NCBI GenBank assembly: GCA_017409825.1
Contig: JAFQRZ010000002.1
Span: 1 to 64,000 of the forward strand
Source of the DNA: Agathobacter sp.
Lineage (GTDB): Bacteria; Bacillota; Clostridia; Lachnospirales; Lachnospiraceae
Length of the DNA: 64,000 bases
Direction: 5' to 3'
Shown: positions 1 through 8,164 of the stretch, one piece after another
Numbering within the stretch: position 1 is the first letter of the stretch
Layout of the letters: every line of letters starts with the position of its first letter
The notes under the pieces: model-generated
The model's database searches: none
What the model saw: the letters and a program-made list of their open reading frames with translations, nothing else
Told to the model about the DNA's origin: nothing
Program-made: the position numbers and the translations under genes

Positions 1-159
1 AAACAGTCGAGTATGCACATGACATTATATAAATCTGCCGTACTAAGAGATGCACGAAAAGTCTGTAAGGGTGTCTTGTCCCACACGGATATACTTTCGC
101 AGATTGTAAAATTTTTGAAAGACATAATAAATCACAAGAGCAGTAATTGTGTTTCTTAG
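1..159 (+). CDS. possible 3' end of a gene cut by the window edge
   Basis: Frame 1 is open from the first base to a TAG stop at 157-159, giving 52 residues with no internal stop and a mixed composition (it includes VLSHTDILSQIVKFLKDI). I do not recognise the family. In AT-rich DNA an open stretch of this length can arise by chance, so this is only a candidate for the C-terminus of a protein that begins left of the window. There is no convincing hairpin terminator after it before the mutS2 promoter. Confidence 0.3.
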   Translation, partial: KQSSMHMTLYKSAVLRDARKVCKGVLSHTDILSQIVKFLKDIINHKSSNCVS

Positions 160-375
160 AAATAAAGCGTTTTTCTTAACTGTGAGGAAATGCATCCACG
201 ATACATAGAAAAATATATTTCAAAGCATGAAGAAAAGGCATCGGCAAATCGGAATTTGTATCCCACAGTCATGCGAATGAAATGTTAGCATTTTTACCTT
301 TTCCAAATGTCCATAATAGGCTATAATATATGTATATGTGTTTCTATGCATATACTTATGGAGATAGAGGTTATT
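160..375. other. intergenic region before mutS2
   Basis: No open frame is supported here. It holds AT-rich DNA with scattered short repeats (TCCCACA at about 78 and 260), the candidate mutS2 promoter near 322 and the mutS2 ribosome binding site GAGG at 367-370. Nothing else was seen. Confidence 0.5.
299..327 (+). promoter_or_regulatory. candidate mutS2 promoter
   Basis: A consensus -10 box TATAAT lies at 322-327. A weak -35 (TTTTCC, 299-304) sits 17 bp upstream. The -10 is 48 bp before the chosen mutS2 start, so it is well placed to drive mutS2 and the two-component genes behind it. The -35 match is poor. Confidence 0.4.
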
Positions 376-2751
376 ATGAATCAGAAAGTTTTTAAAACAT
401 TAGAGTATTATAAAATTTTAGAGCAGCTGGCAGGCTTTGCCTCAGCTGCAGAAACCAAGAAACGCATTGAGGAACTTGTGCCATCTACGGACCTCGAAGA
501 AATCAAGCATTTACAGGAAACCACTGCAGATGCGTTAAGCCGCATTTACAAGAGTCAGCGCCTTTCTTTTGCAGGGCTGCACAATATCAACGGCTCTTTG
601 AAACGTCTTGCTATCGGTGGTTCGCTGAATACCGTAGAATTGCTACAGATTAGTTCTCTTTTAGAGGTAGCGAAACGTGCCAAAGCGTATGACCGTTCGG
701 AACGAGCAGAAGAAAAAACCGATTCTTTAAGTGAACTCTTCGCTCAGGTAGAACCACTGACTCCTCTCCACGAAGAAATCAAACGTTGCATCTTAGGGGA
801 AGAGGAAATTGCAGATGATGCCAGCCCTACACTGTCGAAAATCCGCAAATCCATCCGTGGAATGAATGACCGTATCCACGCACAGCTTTCTTCTCTTATG
901 AACAATACAACAACCAGAGAGTATTTACAGGATGCTGTTGTTACGATGCGTGACGGTCGCTACTGCCTTCCGGTAAAGGCTGGCAACAAAGCCGCCATTC
1001 CTGGTATGGTACACGACCAGTCTTCCTCTGGCTCTACTGTTTTCATTGAGCCAATGGCAGTTGTAAATTTGAATAACGAATTAAAAGAACTTTTCATCAA
1101 AGAAAAAGATGAAATCAACGTGATTTTAGCGAAGCTGAGCGAGATGGTTGCCAATTATGAAATGGCACTTGCCAACAACTGGACGGTTCTTTCTGAACTG
1201 GACTTTATCTTTGCAAAAGCTTCTTTGGCAAAGTCCTACAACGGAATCGCACCTAGCTTTAACGAACGCGGATATATCAATATCCGCAAAGGTCGACATC
1301 CTTTATTAGACCCGAAAAAAGTCGTACCGATTGATGTATATTTAGGTGATGGTTTTAAACAACTAATCGTAACGGGTCCAAATACGGGTGGTAAAACGGT
1401 CAGCCTAAAGACTGTTGGTTTGCTTACACTTATGGGACAAGCAGGTTTACACATTCCTGCTGGTGATCGTTCGGAACTGGCAATTTTCGAAGAAGTATTT
1501 GCCGACATCGGGGACGAACAGAGTATTGAGCAAAGTCTTAGTACCTTTTCTTCTCACATGGTAAATATCGTGAACATTTTGGAGAAGGCAGATGACAGAA
1601 GTCTCGTTCTTTTTGATGAGCTATGTGCTGGAACTGACCCAACGGAAGGTGCCGCTTTGGCGATTTCTATTTTACACAAGCTGCACTTGTATGGTGCCAC
1701 CACCATGGCCACTACGCATTACAGCGAGTTGAAGGTTTATGCACTGACTACCGAAGGTATTGAAAACGCTTCTTGTGAATTTGACGTTGAGACCTTGAGT
1801 CCAACTTACCGACTTCTGATTGGTATTCCAGGAAAAAGTAATGCTTTTGCCATTTCTTCCAAACTAGGGCTAGATGATTCCATAATCGAAGACGCCAAGA
1901 CACGTCTTACAAAAAAAGATGTTGAATTTGAAGATGTCCTTTCCAACTTGGAAGCAAGCCGTATTACAATTGAGAAAGAACAATTGGAAATCAATCAGTA
2001 TAAAACCGAAATAGAACAATTAAAGAAACAATTAGAAAGCAAACACGAACGTTTAGACCAATCAAAAGAAAAAATTTTACGTGAAGCAAACGAAGAAGCA
2101 CTTAAGATTATCAAAGAAGCAAAAGACTTAGCCGATGAAACCATCCGCAACTTCAACAAGTACGGACAGGGGCTTGGCGATATGAGTCAGATGGAAAAAG
2201 AACGTACCAATCTTCGTAACAAGATGTCGGAGAAGGAAAAGAAACTGACCAGCATCAAGAAGCAGGAAGTCAACCACAAGGCACCGAAAAAACTGCGCAT
2301 TGGTGACACCGTGAAGGTGCTTTCTATGAATTTGAAAGGTACGGTACACACTCTGCCCGATGCCAAAGGAAATCTTTTCGTACAGATGGGTATTTTACGT
2401 TCTCAGGTAAATATCAGCGACTTAATCCTGATGGATGAAGATGTCCTTGCACCTACCAAGAAATACGGCGGCAGTGCAAGCAAGCTCAAGATGAGCAAGG
2501 CTGCAACTGCTTCTACGGAAATCAAATTAATCGGTATGCGTGCAGACGAAGCCATTGCAAAACTGGATAAATATTTAGACGATGCTTACATCGCGCACCT
2601 GCCTTCTGTGCGTATTGTACACGGAAAAGGAACCGGTGCCCTTCGCGATGCCGTACATCAGCATTTAAAACGTCAAAACTATATTAAAAGCTATAAGCTG
2701 GCTGAATTCGGAGAAGGTGATGCTGGCGTAACAATCGTAGAATTCAAATAA
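376..2751 (+). CDS. mutS2: endonuclease MutS2
   Basis: MutS2 is a MutS-like ATPase. It is known for anti-recombination activity at branched DNA and, in some Firmicutes, for rescuing collided ribosomes. The 791-residue product has the usual family length. It carries the Walker A motif TGPNTGGKT near residue 334, the Walker B stretch LVLFDELCAGTDP, a long charged coiled coil around 530-640, and a C-terminal Smr nuclease domain with HGKGTG near 748. The first Smr motif reads LIGMRADEA instead of the common LDLRG form. The start at 376 is chosen because GAGG lies 5 bp upstream; the longer frame from 307 would overlap the -10 box. A response regulator follows after 12 bp, so the three genes probably share a transcript. 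Confidence 0.95.
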   Translation: MNQKVFKTLEYYKILEQLAGFASAAETKKRIEELVPSTDLEEIKHLQETTADALSRIYKSQRLSFAGLHNINGSLKRLAIGGSLNTVELLQISSLLEVAKRAKAYDRSERAEEKTDSLSELFAQVEPLTPLHEEIKRCILGEEEIADDASPTLSKIRKSIRGMNDRIHAQLSSLMNNTTTREYLQDAVVTMRDGRYCLPVKAGNKAAIPGMVHDQSSSGSTVFIEPMAVVNLNNELKELFIKEKDEINVILAKLSEMVANYEMALANNWTVLSELDFIFAKASLAKSYNGIAPSFNERGYINIRKGRHPLLDPKKVVPIDVYLGDGFKQLIVTGPNTGGKTVSLKTVGLLTLMGQAGLHIPAGDRSELAIFEEVFADIGDEQSIEQSLSTFSSHMVNIVNILEKADDRSLVLFDELCAGTDPTEGAALAISILHKLHLYGATTMATTHYSELKVYALTTEGIENASCEFDVETLSPTYRLLIGIPGKSNAFAISSKLGLDDSIIEDAKTRLTKKDVEFEDVLSNLEASRITIEKEQLEINQYKTEIEQLKKQLESKHERLDQSKEKILREANEEALKIIKEAKDLADETIRNFNKYGQGLGDMSQMEKERTNLRNKMSEKEKKLTSIKKQEVNHKAPKKLRIGDTVKVLSMNLKGTVHTLPDAKGNLFVQMGILRSQVNISDLILMDEDVLAPTKKYGGSASKLKMSKAATASTEIKLIGMRADEAIAKLDKYLDDAYIAHLPSVRIVHGKGTGALRDAVHQHLKRQNYIKSYKLAEFGEGDAGVTIVEFK

Positions 2752-2763
2752 AGGAGGATTCTC

Positions 2764-3468
2764 ATGGCAACAAAAACCAAAATTCTCATTGTAGATGATG
2801 ACAACAACATTGCAGAGCTGATTTCTCTGTATTTAACAAAAGAATGCTATGACACACAAATTGTAAACGATGGAGAAGAAGCACTTGCAGCATTCGACTC
2901 CTACAATCCAAATATGATTTTGCTGGATTTGATGCTTCCTGGCATTGATGGCTATCAGGTTTGCCGTGAAATCCGCACCAAATCAAACGTGCCAATCATC
3001 ATGCTTTCTGCCAAAGGCGAAATCTTTGATAAGGTACTCGGTCTAGAACTTGGGGCGGATGACTACATCATGAAACCTTTTGACTCGAAAGAGCTTGTAG
3101 CACGTGTCAAAGCAGTACTTCGCAGATATCAGCCTGTGAAGTCCGTTGCTGCACCAATTCCTGCAACCAAATGTGTCGAATATCCAGACTTAACAATTAA
3201 TCTTTCGAACTACTCCGTTATTTATAACGGAAGTCAGATTGATATGCCGCCAAAGGAACTGGAGTTACTCTATTTCCTTGCAGCTTCACCAAACCAGGTA
3301 TTTACTCGTGAACAGCTTTTGGATCATATCTGGGGATATGAATATATTGGTGATACACGTACGGTTGACGTTCATGTAAAACGTCTCCGCGAAAAAATCA
3401 AAGACCATGAAAACTGGCAGATTTCTACCGTGTGGGGAATCGGATATAAATTTGAGGTTAAATCATGA
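2764..3468 (+). CDS. OmpR/PhoB-family response regulator
   Basis: This is a DNA-binding response regulator of 234 residues. The receiver domain (about 1-120) has the acidic pocket DDD at 11-13, the likely phosphorylated Asp55 in LLDLMLPG, and the conserved Lys in IMKPFD. The C-terminal winged helix (about 135-234) has the OmpR-type ending GIGYKF. AAAGGAGG lies directly upstream, 12 bp after the mutS2 stop. The stop overlaps the start of the kinase gene by 4 bp, so the pair is translationally coupled. The signal and regulon cannot be read from the sequence. Confidence 0.93.
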   Translation: MATKTKILIVDDDNNIAELISLYLTKECYDTQIVNDGEEALAAFDSYNPNMILLDLMLPGIDGYQVCREIRTKSNVPIIMLSAKGEIFDKVLGLELGADDYIMKPFDSKELVARVKAVLRRYQPVKSVAAPIPATKCVEYPDLTINLSNYSVIYNGSQIDMPPKELELLYFLAASPNQVFTREQLLDHIWGYEYIGDTRTVDVHVKRLREKIKDHENWQISTVWGIGYKFEVKS

Positions 3469-4898
3469 GACGAAAACTACATTTGAAGCTATTCGCTTGC
3501 TACCTAGCTTTTGCAGTCCTTGCCATTGCTTTGCTCAGTACCCTTACGCAAAATATGACCAATCAGTTTCTAAAAGAAAACGAAGCTCAGCAGATGTATC
3601 GGGAATCGACCTTAATGGCCTCGGATTTGAAAGAGGTATTTACAGAAGGATCTACCAGTTTAAAAGATATTCGCCAAAGCTTAGAGGCCTCTGCCAAATA
3701 CATGTCAGCAGAGATTTGGATTGTCGATGTGTATGGCAACTTATATTTTGACTCCAATACATCCTCTGTACATCTTTATGCAGAATTGGGTGAATACAAA
3801 GTATTAGAAGGATTCAACATTCAGGATTTTGGAAATAGCTTTTACCAAACAGGCACCTTTTATGACAGCTTCCAAGAAGATACCCTGACTGTATTTTCTA
3901 CCATTACAAACAATTATAAAGTGCAGGGCTATGTGCTAATTCACAAACCGATGACCGATGTGCTCGCACAATCCACAGGAATTGTAGATATCGCATTTCT
4001 TTCCGTAACCATCGTATTGATATGTGCCGCGATTCTTTTGGTGGTCTTCAACTTTATCGTTTATAAGCCAATCCAAAAAATCACGAATGCTGCAGAGCAA
4101 TACGCTCGAGGTGATTTCTCAAAGAAAATTGCCATCGATTCAAATGACGAAATCGGCTATCTAGCAAACACGTTAAACTACATGGCGACGGAACTCGATA
4201 CCTTTGAAGAAGAACAACGCAAGTTCATCTCCAACATTTCCCACGACTTCCGTTCTCCACTGACTTCTATCAAAGGTTACATAGAGGCTATGATTGATGG
4301 AACCATCCCAGTGGAAATGCAGGAAAAATATTTAAACATCATCTTGTTTGAGACAGAGCGTTTGAATAAACTGACACAGAATATTTTGGATTTGAATCAA
4401 TTCGGAAACCGTGGTATGTCTTTGGATATTACCGAATTCGACATTAATCAAATGATACGAACCACCACTATGACCTTCGAGGGTGTATGTAACAAAAAAG
4501 GCTTATCCTTCGACTTGCTTCTGACTGGTTCCGAATTATTTGTAAAAGGTGACATGGGCAAAATCCAGCAGGTGCTTTACAACCTTATTGACAATGCCAC
4601 CAAATTCTCGAATAACAATAGTGCTATCATCATCGAAACCAACATTCGAAATGAAAAAGTACTGATTTCCGTAAAGGATAAGGGAATCGGTATTCCAAGC
4701 GACAGTGTAAAGAAAGTCTGGGAGCGATTCTACAAGACCGACCAATCCCGTGGTAAAGACAAAAAAGGCAGTGGACTAGGTCTTGCCATTGTAAAAGAAA
4801 TCGTACAGGCCCACAACGAAAATATCAATGTAATCAGTACCGAAGGTGTAGGTACAGAGTTTATCTTTACCCTCCCTTTATCCGAGAAGGAAGTATAA
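3465..4898 (+). CDS. membrane sensor histidine kinase
   Basis: The 477-residue kinase is the partner of the regulator just upstream. It has an N-terminal membrane segment (about 9-27), an extracytoplasmic sensor region (about 30-170), a second membrane segment (about 172-195), a HAMP linker, a HisKA domain with SHDFRSPLTS (phospho-accepting His260), and a HATPase domain with N box NLIDNATKF and G boxes DKGIGIP and GSGLGLAI. It overlaps the response regulator by 4 bp. The stop codon runs straight into DNA that resembles the aspS 3' end in inverted orientation, followed by a strong bidirectional terminator. Confidence 0.93.
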   Translation: MRRKLHLKLFACYLAFAVLAIALLSTLTQNMTNQFLKENEAQQMYRESTLMASDLKEVFTEGSTSLKDIRQSLEASAKYMSAEIWIVDVYGNLYFDSNTSSVHLYAELGEYKVLEGFNIQDFGNSFYQTGTFYDSFQEDTLTVFSTITNNYKVQGYVLIHKPMTDVLAQSTGIVDIAFLSVTIVLICAAILLVVFNFIVYKPIQKITNAAEQYARGDFSKKIAIDSNDEIGYLANTLNYMATELDTFEEEQRKFISNISHDFRSPLTSIKGYIEAMIDGTIPVEMQEKYLNIILFETERLNKLTQNILDLNQFGNRGMSLDITEFDINQMIRTTTMTFEGVCNKKGLSFDLLLTGSELFVKGDMGKIQQVLYNLIDNATKFSNNNSAIIIETNIRNEKVLISVKDKGIGIPSDSVKKVWERFYKTDQSRGKDKKGSGLGLAIVKEIVQAHNENINVISTEGVGTEFIFTLPLSEKEV

Positions 4899-5069
4899 TT
4901 GTTGCACCACAGGTAGAAGACACTGAAATAATTAGAAAGAGTAAGAAAACCCCTATAAATAATCATTTTAGAAGCCTTACGCCAGTACAGCGATAAAATG
5001 ATTATTTATAGGGGTTTTCGTAGTTTTATTAAATATTATTCAGCGTCTTCTACCTGTGGTGCCACAATT
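4897..5069. repeat. inverted duplication of the aspS 3' end plus terminator
   Basis: Bases 4897-4927 match the reverse complement of 5039-5069 at 29 of 31 positions. The inner stem 4945-4970 pairs perfectly with 4994-5019. The left arm, read on the plus strand, still encodes IVAPQVEDTE, almost the same as the aspartyl-tRNA synthetase C-terminus IVAPQVEDAE. So the left arm is a nontranslated, inverted copy of the end of aspS and its downstream DNA, lying just after the kinase stop. Confidence 0.85.
4945..5019. terminator. bidirectional intrinsic terminator
   Basis: A perfect 26-bp stem (4945-4970 with 4994-5019) encloses a 23-nt loop. The stem ends in GGGGTTTTC on both strands, so each transcript reading through gets a GC core followed by U-rich sequence. 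It separates the convergent kinase gene and aspS. Confidence 0.85.
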
Positions 5070-6838
5070 GCGATACCAAGTTCTTCCAACTGCTTAGGAT
5101 CTACTTCACTTGGGCACTTAGACATCATACATGAAGCATCTTTTACCTTAGGGAATGCGATTACTTCACGGATGTTGTCAGTTCCTGTAAGGTGCATAAT
5201 CATACGGTCAACACCATACGCAAGGCCTGCATGTGGTGGAACACCATAAGAGAATGCGTCTAATAAGAAGCCAAACTGGTTGTGTGCACTTTCTTTCGTA
5301 AATCCAAGAAGCTCAAACATTTTTTCCTGAATGTCGCTCTGGTGGATACGGACAGAACCACCACCAAGCTCTGTACCGTTCAGTACACAGTCATAAGCTT
5401 TCGAACGAACTGCACCAAGGTCTGTATCAAGAAGATGTAAATCCTCTTCCATTGGCATAGTAAATGGATGGTGCATTGACATGAATCTGTTTTCTTCTTC
5501 GGACCACTCGAATAATGGGAATTCAGTTACCCATAAGAAGTTCCATTTATTTTCATCGATAAGACCAAGTTCTTTACCCATTTCCAAACGGATTGCACCG
5601 AGCACGTTATATACAAGAGATTTCTTGTCTGCTGCAAAAAGCAATAAGTCGCCTGGCTTACCATTCATAGCTGCTACTAAAGCGCTCATTTCTTCTTCTG
5701 TCATGAATTTTGCAAATGAAGATTTGTATGTGCCATCTTCGTTAATAGCAACATAAGCAAGACCTTTTGCACCATAACCTTTTGCGAATTCCACGAGCTT
5801 GTCGATTCTCTTACGAGGCATACCTGCCTGACCTTCTACGTTAAGACCACGAACAGTTCCGCCTGCTTCTAAAGCACCTTTGAATACTACGAATTCACAA
5901 TTTCTTACTACGTCAGATACATCTGTAAGTTCCATACCGAAACGTGTATCAGGCTTGTCAGAACCGAAACGATCCATTGCTTCATGGTAAGGCATTCTTG
6001 GGAATGGAGTAGGGATGTCTACGCCGATTGCTTCTTTCCATACATATTTCAAAAGTCTTTCGTTTACATCTAAAACATCTTCAATATCTACAAATGAAAG
6101 TTCCATATCTGCCTGTGTAAATTCTGGCTGACGATCTGCACGAAGGTCTTCGTCACGGAAGCATCGTGCAATCTGGAAGTAACGGTCATAACCAGATACC
6201 ATCAAAAGCTGCTTGAAAATCTGTGGAGACTGTGGTAACGCATAGAAGTTACCCTGGTGTACACGGCTTGGTACGAGGTAGTCTCTTGCACCTTCTGGTG
6301 TCGATTTACAAAGGATAGGTGTTTCGATTTCAAGGAAGCCCTCATTTGACATGAATGCTCTCATAAGACCAAGTACTTTACTCTTCATCATAAGTTTTGA
6401 CTGAATGTCTGGTCTTCTTAAATCTAAGTAACGATATTTGAGACGGATGTCTTCTTTTGTTAAGCTGTTTTCTTCGATTGCAAATGGTGGTGTCTGTGCT
6501 TCTGCCAAAACACGAAGACTTGTTGCGATAATTTCGATATCACCTGTCTTTAAGTTTTCATTTACTGCTGCAGTTCTCTTTGCAACAGTACCTTCTACTG
6601 CGATTACAAATTCGCTTCTTAATGTTTCTGCTTTTGCAAAGCCTTCTTCACCTACACTGTCTGTATCAAATACAATCTGCAAAAGACCGCTTCTGTCACG
6701 TAAGTCTACGAAGATTAAGCTTCCTAAGTTTCTTCTTTTCTGTACCCAGCCCATAACGGTAACGGTTTCACCGATGTTGGCGTTGGATACCTCTGTACAT
6801 CTGTGGCTTCTTTGTAAGCCTTTCATTGATTCTGCCAT
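5036..6838 (-). CDS. aspS: aspartate--tRNA ligase
   Basis: This class II synthetase charges tRNA-Asp. The 600-residue protein has the bacterial layout: N-terminal OB-fold anticodon domain (about 1-110, with MGWVQKRRNLGSLIF), a catalytic core split by the GAD insertion, class II motif 2 around IARCFRDEDLRADRQPEFTQ, and motif 3 with AYGVDRMIMHLTG near the C-terminus. The start is preceded by AAAGGAG. It is the last gene of the long minus-strand block MBL-hemZ-hisS-aspS and ends at a large bidirectional terminator. Its last codons are duplicated in inverted orientation beyond the terminator. The frame is full length and intact. Confidence 0.97.
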   Translation of the reverse strand: MAESMKGLQRSHRCTEVSNANIGETVTVMGWVQKRRNLGSLIFVDLRDRSGLLQIVFDTDSVGEEGFAKAETLRSEFVIAVEGTVAKRTAAVNENLKTGDIEIIATSLRVLAEAQTPPFAIEENSLTKEDIRLKYRYLDLRRPDIQSKLMMKSKVLGLMRAFMSNEGFLEIETPILCKSTPEGARDYLVPSRVHQGNFYALPQSPQIFKQLLMVSGYDRYFQIARCFRDEDLRADRQPEFTQADMELSFVDIEDVLDVNERLLKYVWKEAIGVDIPTPFPRMPYHEAMDRFGSDKPDTRFGMELTDVSDVVRNCEFVVFKGALEAGGTVRGLNVEGQAGMPRKRIDKLVEFAKGYGAKGLAYVAINEDGTYKSSFAKFMTEEEMSALVAAMNGKPGDLLLFAADKKSLVYNVLGAIRLEMGKELGLIDENKWNFLWVTEFPLFEWSEEENRFMSMHHPFTMPMEEDLHLLDTDLGAVRSKAYDCVLNGTELGGGSVRIHQSDIQEKMFELLGFTKESAHNQFGFLLDAFSYGVPPHAGLAYGVDRMIMHLTGTDNIREVIAFPKVKDASCMMSKCPSEVDPKQLEELGIAIVAPQVEDAE

Positions 6839-6904
6839 TTATGTTCTCCTTTTATTCTATGTTATCTCGAAGGGGGCAACTCGATTCTGCTGCGCTCCTT
6901 CTCG

Positions 6905-8164
6905 TTAGTTTGCGAAAAACTCAACGAATTCTTCATAACCTTCGTTCGTCAACTGTTCCTTCTGAAACTTTTTATTTTTGTTCATACGAACCACCAAAAT
7001 CTGCTGTCCGTTTTCTCTCGCTTCCTTCGCCTGTTTCATAACCTCTACAAGCTTGTCTGCTGGATAATTCTTTTCTACCAGGTATGCTACCTTCTTTGGA
7101 CTTTCTGGAATCTGGAATCCGCTTTCCATAAGTAAGAGGATAATTCTTTCGAAACCAATTGAGAAACCACAAGCTGGAACATCGTTGCCGGTGAACTTTC
7201 CTACCATCTTATCATAACGGCCACCACCGCCACAAGCACCACCGAATTCTGGCATCGCGATTTCGAAAATCGTTCCTGTGTAGTAGCTCATACCACGTAC
7301 TAAAGTAGGGTCAAATACGAGCTGGAAATCTGCTGCCTTTGTCGCATTAACTGCAGTAGCGATTTCTGTCATATTTTTTACTACGTCAGCATCTAAATAT
7401 TCACCCAATGTTTCTGCAAGGAAAGCCACACCTTCTGCTACATCTGTCTTTTCTTCTAAGAGTTTGAAAAGGCCTAAATATTTGTCGATGTTTTCTTTGC
7501 TATACCCATTGCGCTCTAACTCTTCCGCACAGCCATCCACACCAATCTTGTCCATTTTATCAAGCGTGATAAATACGCTGTCGTAATCTTCTTCTGCAAA
7601 TCCGCTGTATGCTGCCATCGCTTTTAAAATACGACGTTCATTGATACGGATTTCGAATTTTTTGAAACCAAGCTTTCCAAGCGTCGTGGTAGTCGCAGTA
7701 ATCAGCTCGATTTCTGCAAGGTTACTTGGTTCGCCTAAGATATCAATGTCGCACTGTGTGAACTGACGATAACGTCCACGCTGTGGTCTGTCTGCTCTCC
7801 ACACATTACCAATCTGAAGTGCCTTAAAAGGAGTTGGTAAATTGTTTGCATTGTTAGAATAGAAACGTGTCAAAGGTACGGTTAAGTCATATCGCATACC
7901 GAAGTCTACTACATCTGCTTCTTCTGTCGCAGCTTCAAGATTTAACTTTTCGCCACGTTTTAACACTTTGAAAATTAACTTTTCATTTTCCCCACCCTGC
8001 TTGTTGGAAAGGTTTGCAATGTTTTCCATACAAGGAGTTTCGATTGGGGTAAAACCAAAGCTTCGATAGGTTTCCTTGATTACGCTGGTTACGTAGTCAC
8101 GGATTTCCATCTCTGCTGGCAATATATCTTTCATGCCATTGACTGGCTTCTTGCTTAATGCCAT
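6905..8164 (-). CDS. hisS: histidine--tRNA ligase
   Basis: This class II synthetase charges tRNA-His. The 419-residue product has motif 1 near the N-terminus, motif 2 around VWRADRPQRGRYRQFTQCD, the histidine-binding stretch VRGMSYYTGTIFEI (family usually RGLDYYTG), the glycine-rich GGACGGGGRYD, and a C-terminal anticodon-binding domain. Motif 3 is intact (GFSIGFERI), which argues against the HisZ paralogue. The start ATG overlaps the end of hemZ by 10 bp and has GGAGG upstream inside hemZ. aspS follows after 66 bp, so the two synthetases are probably co-expressed. Confidence 0.96.
   Translation of the reverse strand: MALSKKPVNGMKDILPAEMEIRDYVTSVIKETYRSFGFTPIETPCMENIANLSNKQGGENEKLIFKVLKRGEKLNLEAATEEADVVDFGMRYDLTVPLTRFYSNNANNLPTPFKALQIGNVWRADRPQRGRYRQFTQCDIDILGEPSNLAEIELITATTTTLGKLGFKKFEIRINERRILKAMAAYSGFAEEDYDSVFITLDKMDKIGVDGCAEELERNGYSKENIDKYLGLFKLLEEKTDVAEGVAFLAETLGEYLDADVVKNMTEIATAVNATKAADFQLVFDPTLVRGMSYYTGTIFEIAMPEFGGACGGGGRYDKMVGKFTGNDVPACGFSIGFERIILLLMESGFQIPESPKKVAYLVEKNYPADKLVEVMKQAKEARENGQQILVVRMNKNKKFQKEQLTNEGYEEFVEFFAN

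Noticed and set aside
3407-3751. Plus-strand frame of 114 codons across the regulator/kinase junction
   Set aside because: It lies wholly within two strong, motif-bearing genes in another frame and has no family features.
6905-8164. HisZ (regulatory paralogue) instead of HisS
   Set aside because: The substrate-binding and class II motifs are intact, the anticodon domain is present, and it neighbours aspS; no histidine biosynthesis genes are near.
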